64,000 nucleotides of DNA from contig JALENW010000033.1 in NCBI GenBank assembly GCA_022766365.1, forward strand, positions 52,666 to 116,665, read 5' to 3'. Made by a program: the position numbers and the translations under genes. This DNA is from Clostridiales bacterium. Lineage in GTDB: Bacteria; Bacillota; Clostridia; Peptostreptococcales; Anaerovoracaceae. Of this stretch, positions 7,591-15,737 are shown piece by piece; within the stretch, counting starts at the first letter, position 1, and every line of letters begins with the position of its first letter. Under the pieces are notes generated by a model, which was not told the origin of the DNA, ran no database searches, and saw only the letters and a list, made by a program, of their open reading frames with translations.

Positions 7591-9366
7591 TTGAATAATG
7601 ATGAAAAACACCGTGAAGAGGTAGAACTTGTCAGAGGTGAATTTGCAGCGGAGCCGTTTTATAGAAGTGATGAAGGTAGAGATGATATTTGCTTTTCTTT
7701 TGACAGGGAGAAAGAAGTCTGTAAACCTACTGTTTTGTTGCACTCATGTTGCGGGCCTTGCAGCACATCTGTAATAGACAGATTGGTCTCAGATTACGAT
7801 GTAATTGTATATTTCTTCAACCCTAATATTGATGATACAGATGAGTACCTGAAAAGAAAGAACACTCAAGAGGAATTCATTTTAAGATACAACAAGATTA
7901 ATAATGCGAATGTTCAGTTTATACAGGGTAGCTATGACCCGGATGATTTTTATACATGTGTAGAAGGGTTGGAAGATGAACCTGAGGGTGGTATGAGGTG
8001 CCCTGTCTGCTTTGAACTTAGACTCAGAGCCACCGCTGATAAAGCTTTAGAGATGGGAATTAAGCTTTTCGGCACTACTTTAACAGTCAGTCCTCATAAG
8101 AACTACCGTATTATTTCCGCAATAGGGCAGGAAATTGCCAAGGAAAAGAATCTGGAATTTTTAGATTTAGACTTTAAGAAAAAGGCCGGATTTCAGAAGA
8201 GTATAGAGATGTCGAGAGAATATGAGCTTTACAGGCAGAATTTCTGCGGTTGCAGTTTCGCAAGGGAAATCGCAGATCAAAATAGATCCGGAGCCAATAA
8301 AAATAAATCTGCAAAGGATGAAAAGAAACAAAACCTGAAAGGAAATTTGAGAATGAGAAATAGATTAGTTATTCCTAAAAATTATAATCCGATACTTGAC
8401 CAGATTGAGACTCAGAGGGCTATTAAGAAGATTAAAGATTATTTTCAGCAGGAACTGGCCTATGGTTTGCAGCTCAGGCGTGTTTCGGCTCCACTGTTTG
8501 TTCAGCCGGAAACAGGGTTAAATGATAATCTGAACGGAACAGAGAGAAGGGTTACATTTTCACTTAAGGGAATGGGAGAGGCAGAAGTTGAAATCGTTCA
8601 GTCCCTTGCCAAGTGGAAGAGAATGGCACTTGGCAAGTACCGAATTCCTGTGGGAAAGGGAATCTACACGGATATGAATGCAATCAGAAGAGATGAGGAT
8701 CTTGACAACCTTCACTCTGTGTATGTGGATCAGTGGGATTGGGAAAAGGTAATAACCAAGGAGGACAGGTCTGAAGAATATCTCAGGGAGACGGTCAATA
8801 CCATATACAATTCAATTAAGAACCTCGGTGATTATGTAAATCGCCTTTACAGGAATATCAGGACTACTTTACCGAATGAGATATTTTTCATAACCTCACA
8901 GGAGCTTGAAGATATGTATCCTGATCTGTCTCCGGAGGAACGTGAGAACCAAATAGTCAAACAGCACGGAGCTGTCTTTATCAGAGGCATAGGCGGCAGG
9001 CTAAAATCCGGAGAAAAGCATGACGGAAGATCCCCTGACTATGATGACTGGAACCTTAACGGAGATATTATTTTGTGGAATGATGTTCTGGATATGGCTT
9101 TTGAGATTTCTTCAATGGGTATCAGAGTCGATGAGGTCGCTATGGAAAGACAGCTTGAGGAATCCGGGAACCTGGAAAGGAAGAAATGCTCGTTTCATAA
9201 GGCCGTTTTGGCGGGAGAATTGCCGTATTCAATCGGCGGTGGCATAGGACAGAGCAGATTATGCATGTATTTTCTCAGAAAAGCTCATATAGGAGAGGTT
9301 CAGGCATCTGTGTGGCCTGAGGATATGGTTAGAGAGTGTAGAGAAAACGGTATATTTTTGCTGTAG
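7591..9366 (+). CDS. Fusion of epoxyqueuosine reductase QueH and aspartate-ammonia ligase AsnA
   Basis: A single open frame joins two complete enzymes. Residues 45-230 are QueH (former DUF208): HSCCGPC, MRCPVCFELR and FCGCSFA supply the CC...C...C ligands for the Fe-S and dimetal centre that reduces epoxyqueuosine to queuosine in tRNA. A Lys-rich linker (about 231-254) leads to residues 255-591, a full AsnA, which makes asparagine from aspartate, ammonia and ATP: LHSVYVDQWDWE, PDYDDWNLNGDI, GGGIGQSR. The start is TTG with aaaggg upstream. An internal ATG at 8353 (MRNRLVIPKN) has aaagga ten bases before it, so free AsnA could also be made. QueA and Tgt, the other queuosine enzymes, are at 48-50 kb. 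There is no stop codon at the join. Confidence 0.9.
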   Translation: MNNDEKHREEVELVRGEFAAEPFYRSDEGRDDICFSFDREKEVCKPTVLLHSCCGPCSTSVIDRLVSDYDVIVYFFNPNIDDTDEYLKRKNTQEEFILRYNKINNANVQFIQGSYDPDDFYTCVEGLEDEPEGGMRCPVCFELRLRATADKALEMGIKLFGTTLTVSPHKNYRIISAIGQEIAKEKNLEFLDLDFKKKAGFQKSIEMSREYELYRQNFCGCSFAREIADQNRSGANKNKSAKDEKKQNLKGNLRMRNRLVIPKNYNPILDQIETQRAIKKIKDYFQQELAYGLQLRRVSAPLFVQPETGLNDNLNGTERRVTFSLKGMGEAEVEIVQSLAKWKRMALGKYRIPVGKGIYTDMNAIRRDEDLDNLHSVYVDQWDWEKVITKEDRSEEYLRETVNTIYNSIKNLGDYVNRLYRNIRTTLPNEIFFITSQELEDMYPDLSPEERENQIVKQHGAVFIRGIGGRLKSGEKHDGRSPDYDDWNLNGDIILWNDVLDMAFEISSMGIRVDEVAMERQLEESGNLERKKCSFHKAVLAGELPYSIGGGIGQSRLCMYFLRKAHIGEVQASVWPEDMVRECRENGIFLL

Positions 9367-9384
9367 AAGGGATTTCATTTCAAT

Positions 9385-11304
9385 ATGAAATACTATAATC
9401 TTGTTGTGGATAATAGAAGCAGGATTACGGATATGACTTACACCTATTCGGGTCCTGACGGGATTCCGACAGGTACTATTGTGTCGGTGCCGTTTGGAAA
9501 GGGAAACCGGTTGAAACTTGCTGTTGTCTGCGATGAAATTCAAATACCGGAGATGGATAATGCCGAAGATATAGAAATTAAAGCTATTGACTCAATATTG
9601 ACGGACTTTACGCTGACAAAAGAAGCGGTAGATACGGCTATGTGGATGACATCAAGGTATGGGATAAGGCGAATAGATGCATTGAGACTTTTCTTTCCCC
9701 AGGGTACCAAGGCAAAAAAGAAGCAGCCTAAGGATTTTGTTAAAGAAGTATGCCCTGAGGGCATGAAGATAGAAAAGCTCACAAGGGAACAGGAAGATGT
9801 AATTAATAATCTCTTAAAGTGTATACCCGAGAAAGACACGTATGTAAATGATGTGCATGGGAAAGCAACAGAAATTGTTGCAAAGAAACGGAATACCAAT
9901 GTCTGTTCTGCGGAGCAAGGTAGAACAATAACGAAAGCATATCTCGTTCACGGAGTCACAGGAAGCGGAAAAACCGAGGTATACTTCCAGGTCATATCAA
10001 GAATTCTTGATGCAGGACTTGGAGCTATATACCTTGTACCGGAAATAACCCACATAAATCAGGTCTTAAGAAGACTTGTAAGCAGGTTCGGGCATGACAG
10101 GATTGCTGTTTTTCACAGCAGACTTACTCCTTCTCAGAGATTTTATCAATGGCATAAGATTTCTTCCGGAAAAGCGAAGATTGCTCTAGGTACAAGGAGC
10201 GCAGCATTTGCACCACTTGAGCACATAGGTGTCATCATAATGGACGAGGAGCACGAAAATGCATACAAATCCGATATGAATCCAAAGTATGATACTATTG
10301 ATGTTGCCTACAAAAGAGCATCCTTAAGTAATGCTCTCCTCATTTTGGGCTCAGCTACACCATCTGTTGTTTCATATTACAGAGCAGAAAAGGGGATATA
10401 TAAACTTTTAAAGCTAAAAAAAAGGTTTAACGAGGTGCCGCTTCCGGAAATGGAAGTTGTGGACATGAATACTGAAATGAGACAGGGTAATCTGGGGATA
10501 ATAAGCGGAAGGCTGTACGAAGAAATCAGAAAGAACGTGGAGTCCGGAAAGCAAGCTATATTGTTCGTAAACCGAAGAGATTATACGAAGAAGGTTGAAG
10601 AAACCTGTGACAGACTGTTTTCGGATTTGAATGTTATCAGGCTGGATATGGATATTGCAGGATCAGGAAATATCGGAGATAAGATTCTTGATGAATTTGA
10701 ACTTGGGCTTCATGACATACTCATAGGGACACAGATCATTGCGAAGAGCATAGATTACAAGAATGTCGGTCTGGTGGGAATCATATCGGCAGATACTTCT
10801 ATAAAATCAGGAGACTATAGAGGAGGAGAGCGAACCTTTCAGCTGATTACACAGGTTTCCGGACGAGCCGGAAGGGGAAGAGATCGCGGAAAGGTTATTA
10901 TTCAGACCATGAATCCCGACAGTTTCTATATAAAGTCAGCTGTTGATAATGATTACGAGACTTTTTACAGAAGGGAAATTGCAATTAGAGATGGACTTAT
11001 GTTACCTCCGTTTTCAGATATTGTGGAAATCGCTTTGAGCGGAAAGACTTTTGATGCGTGTATGAGAAAAATGCATGAGTATTTAGACTACATTGGTGGA
11101 ATAAATACACTGAGAAATTTAGATATTCTTTCTCCTAAGGAGGATTTAATATTTAGAGGTGACGGAAAATCAAGGGTTGTTGCAACGTGTAAGTGTCCGA
11201 GAAATCTTAGATCGGTTTTGGTGGCAACCGTGGGCGTTTATGGGAAGAAGCTAGCATATGATAGGGATGGCACCAGCATAATGCTGGATATTAACCCATA
11301 TTGA
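9385..11304 (+). CDS. priA: Primosomal helicase PriA lacking the zinc-binding module
   Basis: PriA restarts stalled replication forks by loading DnaB-type helicase. Seen in order: N-terminal 3'-DNA-binding domain (VSVPFGKGNR), Walker A GVTGSGKTE, DEEH box (MDEEHENAYK), and C-terminal helicase motifs (LIGTQIIAK, TFQLITQVSGRAGRG). At 639 residues it is about 100 shorter than most PriA proteins. After NRRDY (396-400) the chain runs straight into TKKVEETCDRLF, which in relatives lies after about 55-60 residues bearing eight zinc-binding cysteines. That whole segment is missing without a frameshift. Starts 18 bases after queH-asnA. Confidence 0.92.
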   Translation: MKYYNLVVDNRSRITDMTYTYSGPDGIPTGTIVSVPFGKGNRLKLAVVCDEIQIPEMDNAEDIEIKAIDSILTDFTLTKEAVDTAMWMTSRYGIRRIDALRLFFPQGTKAKKKQPKDFVKEVCPEGMKIEKLTREQEDVINNLLKCIPEKDTYVNDVHGKATEIVAKKRNTNVCSAEQGRTITKAYLVHGVTGSGKTEVYFQVISRILDAGLGAIYLVPEITHINQVLRRLVSRFGHDRIAVFHSRLTPSQRFYQWHKISSGKAKIALGTRSAAFAPLEHIGVIIMDEEHENAYKSDMNPKYDTIDVAYKRASLSNALLILGSATPSVVSYYRAEKGIYKLLKLKKRFNEVPLPEMEVVDMNTEMRQGNLGIISGRLYEEIRKNVESGKQAILFVNRRDYTKKVEETCDRLFSDLNVIRLDMDIAGSGNIGDKILDEFELGLHDILIGTQIIAKSIDYKNVGLVGIISADTSIKSGDYRGGERTFQLITQVSGRAGRGRDRGKVIIQTMNPDSFYIKSAVDNDYETFYRREIAIRDGLMLPPFSDIVEIALSGKTFDACMRKMHEYLDYIGGINTLRNLDILSPKEDLIFRGDGKSRVVATCKCPRNLRSVLVATVGVYGKKLAYDRDGTSIMLDINPY

Positions 11305-11347
11305 TAAACTTGTATATTTGTATGATTAAAGTGGAATAGGAGGGTTT

Positions 11348-11878
11348 ATGGCTACAAGAAACATTAGAACTGACGGAGAAGAAATACTTCGCAAGGTATG
11401 CAGACCTGTGGGGGAAGTTACGGACAGGGTAAAAGAAAATCTTGCAGATATGCTCGAAACTATGGAACTGGAAAAGGGGGTAGGTATTGCTGCACCCCAG
11501 GTAGGTATAATGAGGAGAATGTTTGTTGCAAAGCCTGATTTAGACGGCACCCCTTACTATATGATTGACCCAAAGATAATCAGTGAGGAGGGCGAAACCA
11601 TTGATGATGAGGGATGCCTCAGCGTACCCGGATACGTCGGAACAGTTAAAAGACCACAGAAAATTGTAATAGAAGCTACAAACCTTGATGGAGAGAGAAA
11701 GACATATACATTTGAAGACTTTGAAGCGAGAGTGATGTGTCACGAAAATGATCACCTAAACGGAATCCTCTATACGGATATAGCAACAAATATAAGAACT
11801 TTAGAAGAAGCAGCTGAAGAAGCTGCGAAAGCCGAGAAAAACAGTGGAGAACAAAGCTCTGCGGAGGTGAAGTGGTGA
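11348..11878 (+). CDS. def: Peptide deformylase
   Basis: Removes the formyl group from the N-terminal methionine of new proteins. The three motifs are present: GVGIAAPQ, EGCLS (metal-binding Cys) and CHENDH (metal-binding His pair with catalytic Glu). The 176-residue length is normal, with a Glu/Ala-rich tail. ATG follows aggaggg. It overlaps fmt by four bases, pairing deformylation with formylation in one operon. Confidence 0.95.
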   Translation: MATRNIRTDGEEILRKVCRPVGEVTDRVKENLADMLETMELEKGVGIAAPQVGIMRRMFVAKPDLDGTPYYMIDPKIISEEGETIDDEGCLSVPGYVGTVKRPQKIVIEATNLDGERKTYTFEDFEARVMCHENDHLNGILYTDIATNIRTLEEAAEEAAKAEKNSGEQSSAEVKW

Positions 11879-12840
11879 AAATTGTCTTTATGGGCACACC
11901 GGAATTTGCGGCAGTTTCCTTGAGACATCTAATTGAGGAAGGACATCAGGTTGTTCTCGTAGTGACTCAGCCGGACAAGCAGAAGAACAGAGGCAGGAAG
12001 GTGGTTTATTCACCGGTTAAGGAAGTGGCCCTTGAGAACAAAATACCTGTTATCCAGCCGGTTAAGCTTCAAAGTGACCATGCGGCTCTTGAGGCTTTAA
12101 GAAAAGCTCATGATGAGGCGGAGATCGGTGTCGTTGTAGCGTTCGGTCAGATTTTGCCGGAAGAGGTGCTTGAAATGCCAAGGCTTGGCTATATAAATGT
12201 TCATGGTTCTCTTTTGCCTAAACTTAGGGGGGCATCACCGATTCAAACAGCTATTTTGCTCGGTGAGGAGCCGACAGGTGTTACAGTGATGAAGGTGGAG
12301 AAAGGACTTGACTGCGGAGATATGCTCTCTAAAAGTGAAATCTCAGTGGGTGGGAGGACTGCAGGTGAGTTGGAACATGAGATGGCTGATGTGGGCGCTC
12401 GTCTTTTGACAGAAACACTTGAGAAGTTTTACGATATTACACCTCAACCTCAAAATGAAGATGAGGCTACCTACTGCAGCACAATCTCTAAAGAAGATGG
12501 GCATATTGATTTCAGGAAATCTGCCGAGTCAATTGAACGTATGACAAGAGCATATAATCCGTGGCCGGGGACATATGCAAAAATCAAAAATAATCTCTAC
12601 AAATTCTGGAAAATAGAAAGTATAAATGATACAAGAATTTCAAATGTCGGAAACCCTTCTGAAAGCTTTCTGCCGGGAGAAATTGTATTTGTGGGAAAAG
12701 ATATGTTTACTGTGGCCTGTGGAGAAAAAGGTAACGAGAGACTCAATGTACTGGAGATACAGGCTCCGGGGAAAAAACGAATGAAAACCGGTGATTTCTT
12801 GAGAGGTAATAGACTTGAAGTCGGAGAGCTATTCAGATAG
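11875..12840 (+). CDS. fmt: Methionyl-tRNA formyltransferase
   Basis: Formylates initiator Met-tRNA using 10-formyl-tetrahydrofolate. FMGTPEFA at the N-terminus, GVVVAFGQILP, and the catalytic NVHGSLLPKLRGASPIQ loop are diagnostic, followed by the C-terminal OB-fold tRNA-binding part. I choose GTG 11875 (tgGTGA overlap with the def stop) since ggaggtga ends four bases before it; GTG 11872 is the alternative. About 321 residues, normal length. Confidence 0.95.
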   Translation: MKIVFMGTPEFAAVSLRHLIEEGHQVVLVVTQPDKQKNRGRKVVYSPVKEVALENKIPVIQPVKLQSDHAALEALRKAHDEAEIGVVVAFGQILPEEVLEMPRLGYINVHGSLLPKLRGASPIQTAILLGEEPTGVTVMKVEKGLDCGDMLSKSEISVGGRTAGELEHEMADVGARLLTETLEKFYDITPQPQNEDEATYCSTISKEDGHIDFRKSAESIERMTRAYNPWPGTYAKIKNNLYKFWKIESINDTRISNVGNPSESFLPGEIVFVGKDMFTVACGEKGNERLNVLEIQAPGKKRMKTGDFLRGNRLEVGELFR

Positions 12841-12904
12841 CATTATCAGGTATTGATTTGATCTAAACCATAAAATCAAAATGTAGTCAGAAAGGATAAG
12901 CAAT

Positions 12905-13597
12905 ATGTATTTTATTTCTATCATCATATTGGTGGCAGCGTCTATATTTGCAATGTATGCACAGTTCAAAGTTAATAACGCATTTTCAACTTATGAAGAT
13001 GTGCCTTCAAGCAGCGGCATATCCGGTGCTCAAGCTGCAAGAATGATTTTGGACAGAAATGGATTGTCAGATGTGGTAATTAAGGAAATCGGTGGGAGAC
13101 TTTCAGATCATTATGACCCTCGTACACAGGAAATCAGCCTGTCTTCAGATGTGTACAGGGGGACGTCTATAAGTGCAGTCAGCGTTGCCACACACGAGGT
13201 AGGTCATGCAATTCAACATGAACATAATTTTGCTCCACTTATATTTAGAAATGCAATCGTTCCTGTTGTGAATTTGGTTTCAAGGGCTGTATGGCCCCTG
13301 GTGATGATTTCCATATTTCTAATGTATGGAAGGAATTTTCAGATGGGAGATACTCTTCTTACTGTTGCAGCTTTAGCGATGGGAGCGGTTGTTTTGTTCC
13401 ATCTTATTACGTTGCCTGTAGAGTTGGATGCCAGCAGGAGAGCACTCTATCAACTTGAAGCAACCGGGATATTTAGAGATGAGGAGCTGGCAGGAGGTAA
13501 AAGGGTTCTGTCGGCAGCAGCACTGACCTATCTTGCGGCATTGTCTGTTTCTGTTGCGAACCTGATAAGAATACTCGCAATGAGAAGTGATAACTAA
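12905..13597 (+). CDS. Membrane zinc metallopeptidase, YugP family
   Basis: An integral membrane protein with an N-terminal hydrophobic segment (ISIIILVAASIFAMYA), the zinc motif HEVGHAIQHEHN (HExxH) and two or three further hydrophobic segments after it. Matches the YugP-type zinc peptidase family, which in Clostridia commonly lies between fmt and rsmB as here. Physiological substrate unknown. The stop codon TAA shares its last base with the rsmB start. Confidence 0.88.
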   Translation: MYFISIIILVAASIFAMYAQFKVNNAFSTYEDVPSSSGISGAQAARMILDRNGLSDVVIKEIGGRLSDHYDPRTQEISLSSDVYRGTSISAVSVATHEVGHAIQHEHNFAPLIFRNAIVPVVNLVSRAVWPLVMISIFLMYGRNFQMGDTLLTVAALAMGAVVLFHLITLPVELDASRRALYQLEATGIFRDEELAGGKRVLSAAALTYLAALSVSVANLIRILAMRSDN

Positions 13598-14985
13598 TGG
13601 GTTGGAATATGGGACCCGGCAGGGATAGAGTCAAAGCATGGGAGCTTTTTTCACGTGTAGACGAAGAAGGGGCATACAGCAATGTTCTTGTAGCCAAAGG
13701 CAGGGAGCTATATGATAATAAGGAAAAGTCAGAGAGTGAATCAAAGTGCAATGTGACAGACAAGGTCAAGCCGGCCGGTAAAACCGGAGAAGAAGCTAAA
13801 ATAAATTGGGACGTTGTTCAAACTATTGTATTTGGAACTCTGGAGAAGAAATTACTCCTTGACTACTATATCGATAAATTCTTAAAAAAAGATCCTAAAA
13901 AAAAGGGAAAAGAAATTAGGAATATATTGAGGCTTGGAATATATCAACTCATTTTTATGAATACAGGCAGCGACTATGGGATATGTAATGATATGGTCGC
14001 TATCACTAAGATGCATTTTAGAGGATTTGAAGGTCTTGTTAATGGGGTTCTGAGGAATGTAGCCAGGTCAAGATCAGAACTTATTCCTCCTCAGGGTGAT
14101 GATCTTAAGAGCATGAGTATCAGATACTCTATCGGAGAAGATATTATTAATCTTTGGATTCGATCGTACGGACTTGAAAAAACCCGAGAACTGGCTGAAA
14201 ATTCCTGTAGAAGGGCGCCTCTTTTCCTGAGGGTAAATCTAAGGAAGAAGTCGAAGAATGAGGCAGTTAGGAAACTTATATCTGAAGGCGTTTTCTGTCA
14301 TCCGTTGGCAGATGATGTAAGCACGAGAGCCATAGTTGTTGATAAAGGCTATGAGGGTCGTGTGGTTTCAAGCGATAGCTTTAAGGAAGGCGATGTATCT
14401 ATTCAGGACTTAGCTTCCATAGTTGCCATTGATAAGCTTGATATAAGGTCGAATGACAAAGTTTTGGATATGTGCTCAGCACCCGGGGGAAAGGGTGTAT
14501 CCGCAGGTGAATTAGCTTCTTGCAGCAACGTTATTTGTTGGGACCTGTTCGAGAACAAAATAAGCTTGATAGAAAACTACGCCAAGCGGTGTGGTATAGA
14601 GAATTTAAAAGCAGTACATCATTCCGCTCTGGATTTTCAGGAAGAATTTAAGAATGCATTTGATAAAGTGATACTGGATCCACCATGCTCGGGACTTGGT
14701 GTAATGAGACGCAGACCTGAGATCAGGTACAAGTCTGTTGACTGTGCGGATCTTTCCAAACAGCAATTTGTTATGTTAACTTTAGCTGCTCGCTATGTAA
14801 AGCCGGAGGGAAGTGTTTTGTACTCCACGTGTACGGTGAATCCTCAAGAAAATCAGGATATTATCGAAAAATTTCTTGAAGATGAGGCCGGAAAGAATTT
14901 TGAAAAATCATATGAACGTCAAGTTTTCACAGGAGAGTGTGGGGCAGACGGATTTTATATCTGTGTTTTGAAGAGGAGAGTGTAA
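13597..14985 (+). CDS. rsmB: 16S rRNA m5C967 methyltransferase RsmB
   Basis: Methylates cytosine 967 of 16S rRNA with SAM. An N-terminal NusB-like helical domain (about 45-180) precedes a Rossmann methyltransferase with VLDMCSAPGGKG (SAM binding), LDPPCSGLG (motif IV Cys) and YSTCTVNPQEN (catalytic Cys). Length 462 is normal. Start overlaps the previous stop (taATG), so translation is likely coupled. In many Clostridia rlmN follows this gene; here the phosphatase follows directly. Confidence 0.93.
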   Translation: MGWNMGPGRDRVKAWELFSRVDEEGAYSNVLVAKGRELYDNKEKSESESKCNVTDKVKPAGKTGEEAKINWDVVQTIVFGTLEKKLLLDYYIDKFLKKDPKKKGKEIRNILRLGIYQLIFMNTGSDYGICNDMVAITKMHFRGFEGLVNGVLRNVARSRSELIPPQGDDLKSMSIRYSIGEDIINLWIRSYGLEKTRELAENSCRRAPLFLRVNLRKKSKNEAVRKLISEGVFCHPLADDVSTRAIVVDKGYEGRVVSSDSFKEGDVSIQDLASIVAIDKLDIRSNDKVLDMCSAPGGKGVSAGELASCSNVICWDLFENKISLIENYAKRCGIENLKAVHHSALDFQEEFKNAFDKVILDPPCSGLGVMRRRPEIRYKSVDCADLSKQQFVMLTLAARYVKPEGSVLYSTCTVNPQENQDIIEKFLEDEAGKNFEKSYERQVFTGECGADGFYICVLKRRV

Positions 14986-14990
14986 TCTAT

Positions 14991-15737
14991 ATGGATGTGG
15001 GTTTCAAAACTGACAAGGGTATTTCACGATTCAATAATGAAGATGCCTGCTATGTCATGGTTGAGAAAGGGGTTTTCATAATTGCGGACGGTGTCGGTGG
15101 AAGCAGTTCCGGAGAAATTGCCAGCAGGACCGCTACGAGATTTATTTCTCAATATGTTGAAAACAACCCTATAAACCCTGAATGGGGACAGGAAGACATG
15201 CACCTTTATTTCGTCAAGTGCTTAAATAGAGCAAACGAGATGATTCTCGACATGGGTCAGCGATTTGATGAAAACAGCGGAATGGCCACAACCATTGTGG
15301 TAGCATATATAGACGGTCCTTTAATGTATGTGTTTAATCTGGGAGATAGCAGAGCTTACCTTTATAGGCGAAATGAGCTTGTCCAGATAACCGAGGATCA
15401 TACTTATGTAAATCATTTAGTTCAGAGGGGCGAGATAACTGCAGAAGAGGCACTTACTCATCCTGACAGGAATCAGATAACCAAAGCTCTTGGAGCTGAT
15501 GAACATATTTATCCGGATATGTTTCTGGTTACATTAGAGGCGGATGATGTTATCATAATGTGCACAGATGGTCTATATGTAGAAGTGCCGGAAGAGGAAA
15601 TCAAGGGGATTATTGAAAAATTTGAGCCCATGTCAGAGACATGTTCCAAATTGATAGATTTAGCAAATCTTAACGGGGGTAGTGATAATATTACGGTTAT
15701 TTCCCTGAAAATTGATAAGGAGGATATCAATGAGTAA
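14991..15737 (+). CDS. stp: PP2C-type protein phosphatase (Stp/PrpC)
   Basis: A Mn/Mg-dependent Ser/Thr phosphatase that reverses PrkC phosphorylation. Motifs: RFNNEDACY, IADGVGG, GDSRAYLYR, MCTDGLY, GGSDNITVI with metal-binding Asp residues. I start at ATG 14991 (MDVGFKTDKG) behind agaggagag; the frame is open further upstream but that part overlaps rsmB and is not conserved. 248 residues is typical. Overlaps prkC by eight bases. Confidence 0.94.
   Translation: MDVGFKTDKGISRFNNEDACYVMVEKGVFIIADGVGGSSSGEIASRTATRFISQYVENNPINPEWGQEDMHLYFVKCLNRANEMILDMGQRFDENSGMATTIVVAYIDGPLMYVFNLGDSRAYLYRRNELVQITEDHTYVNHLVQRGEITAEEALTHPDRNQITKALGADEHIYPDMFLVTLEADDVIIMCTDGLYVEVPEEEIKGIIEKFEPMSETCSKLIDLANLNGGSDNITVISLKIDKEDINE

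Noticed and set aside
9020..9247. Overlapping open frames inside the AsnA part and similar shadows throughout
   Set aside because: They lie in alternate frames of well-supported genes without ribosome sites or recognisable motifs.
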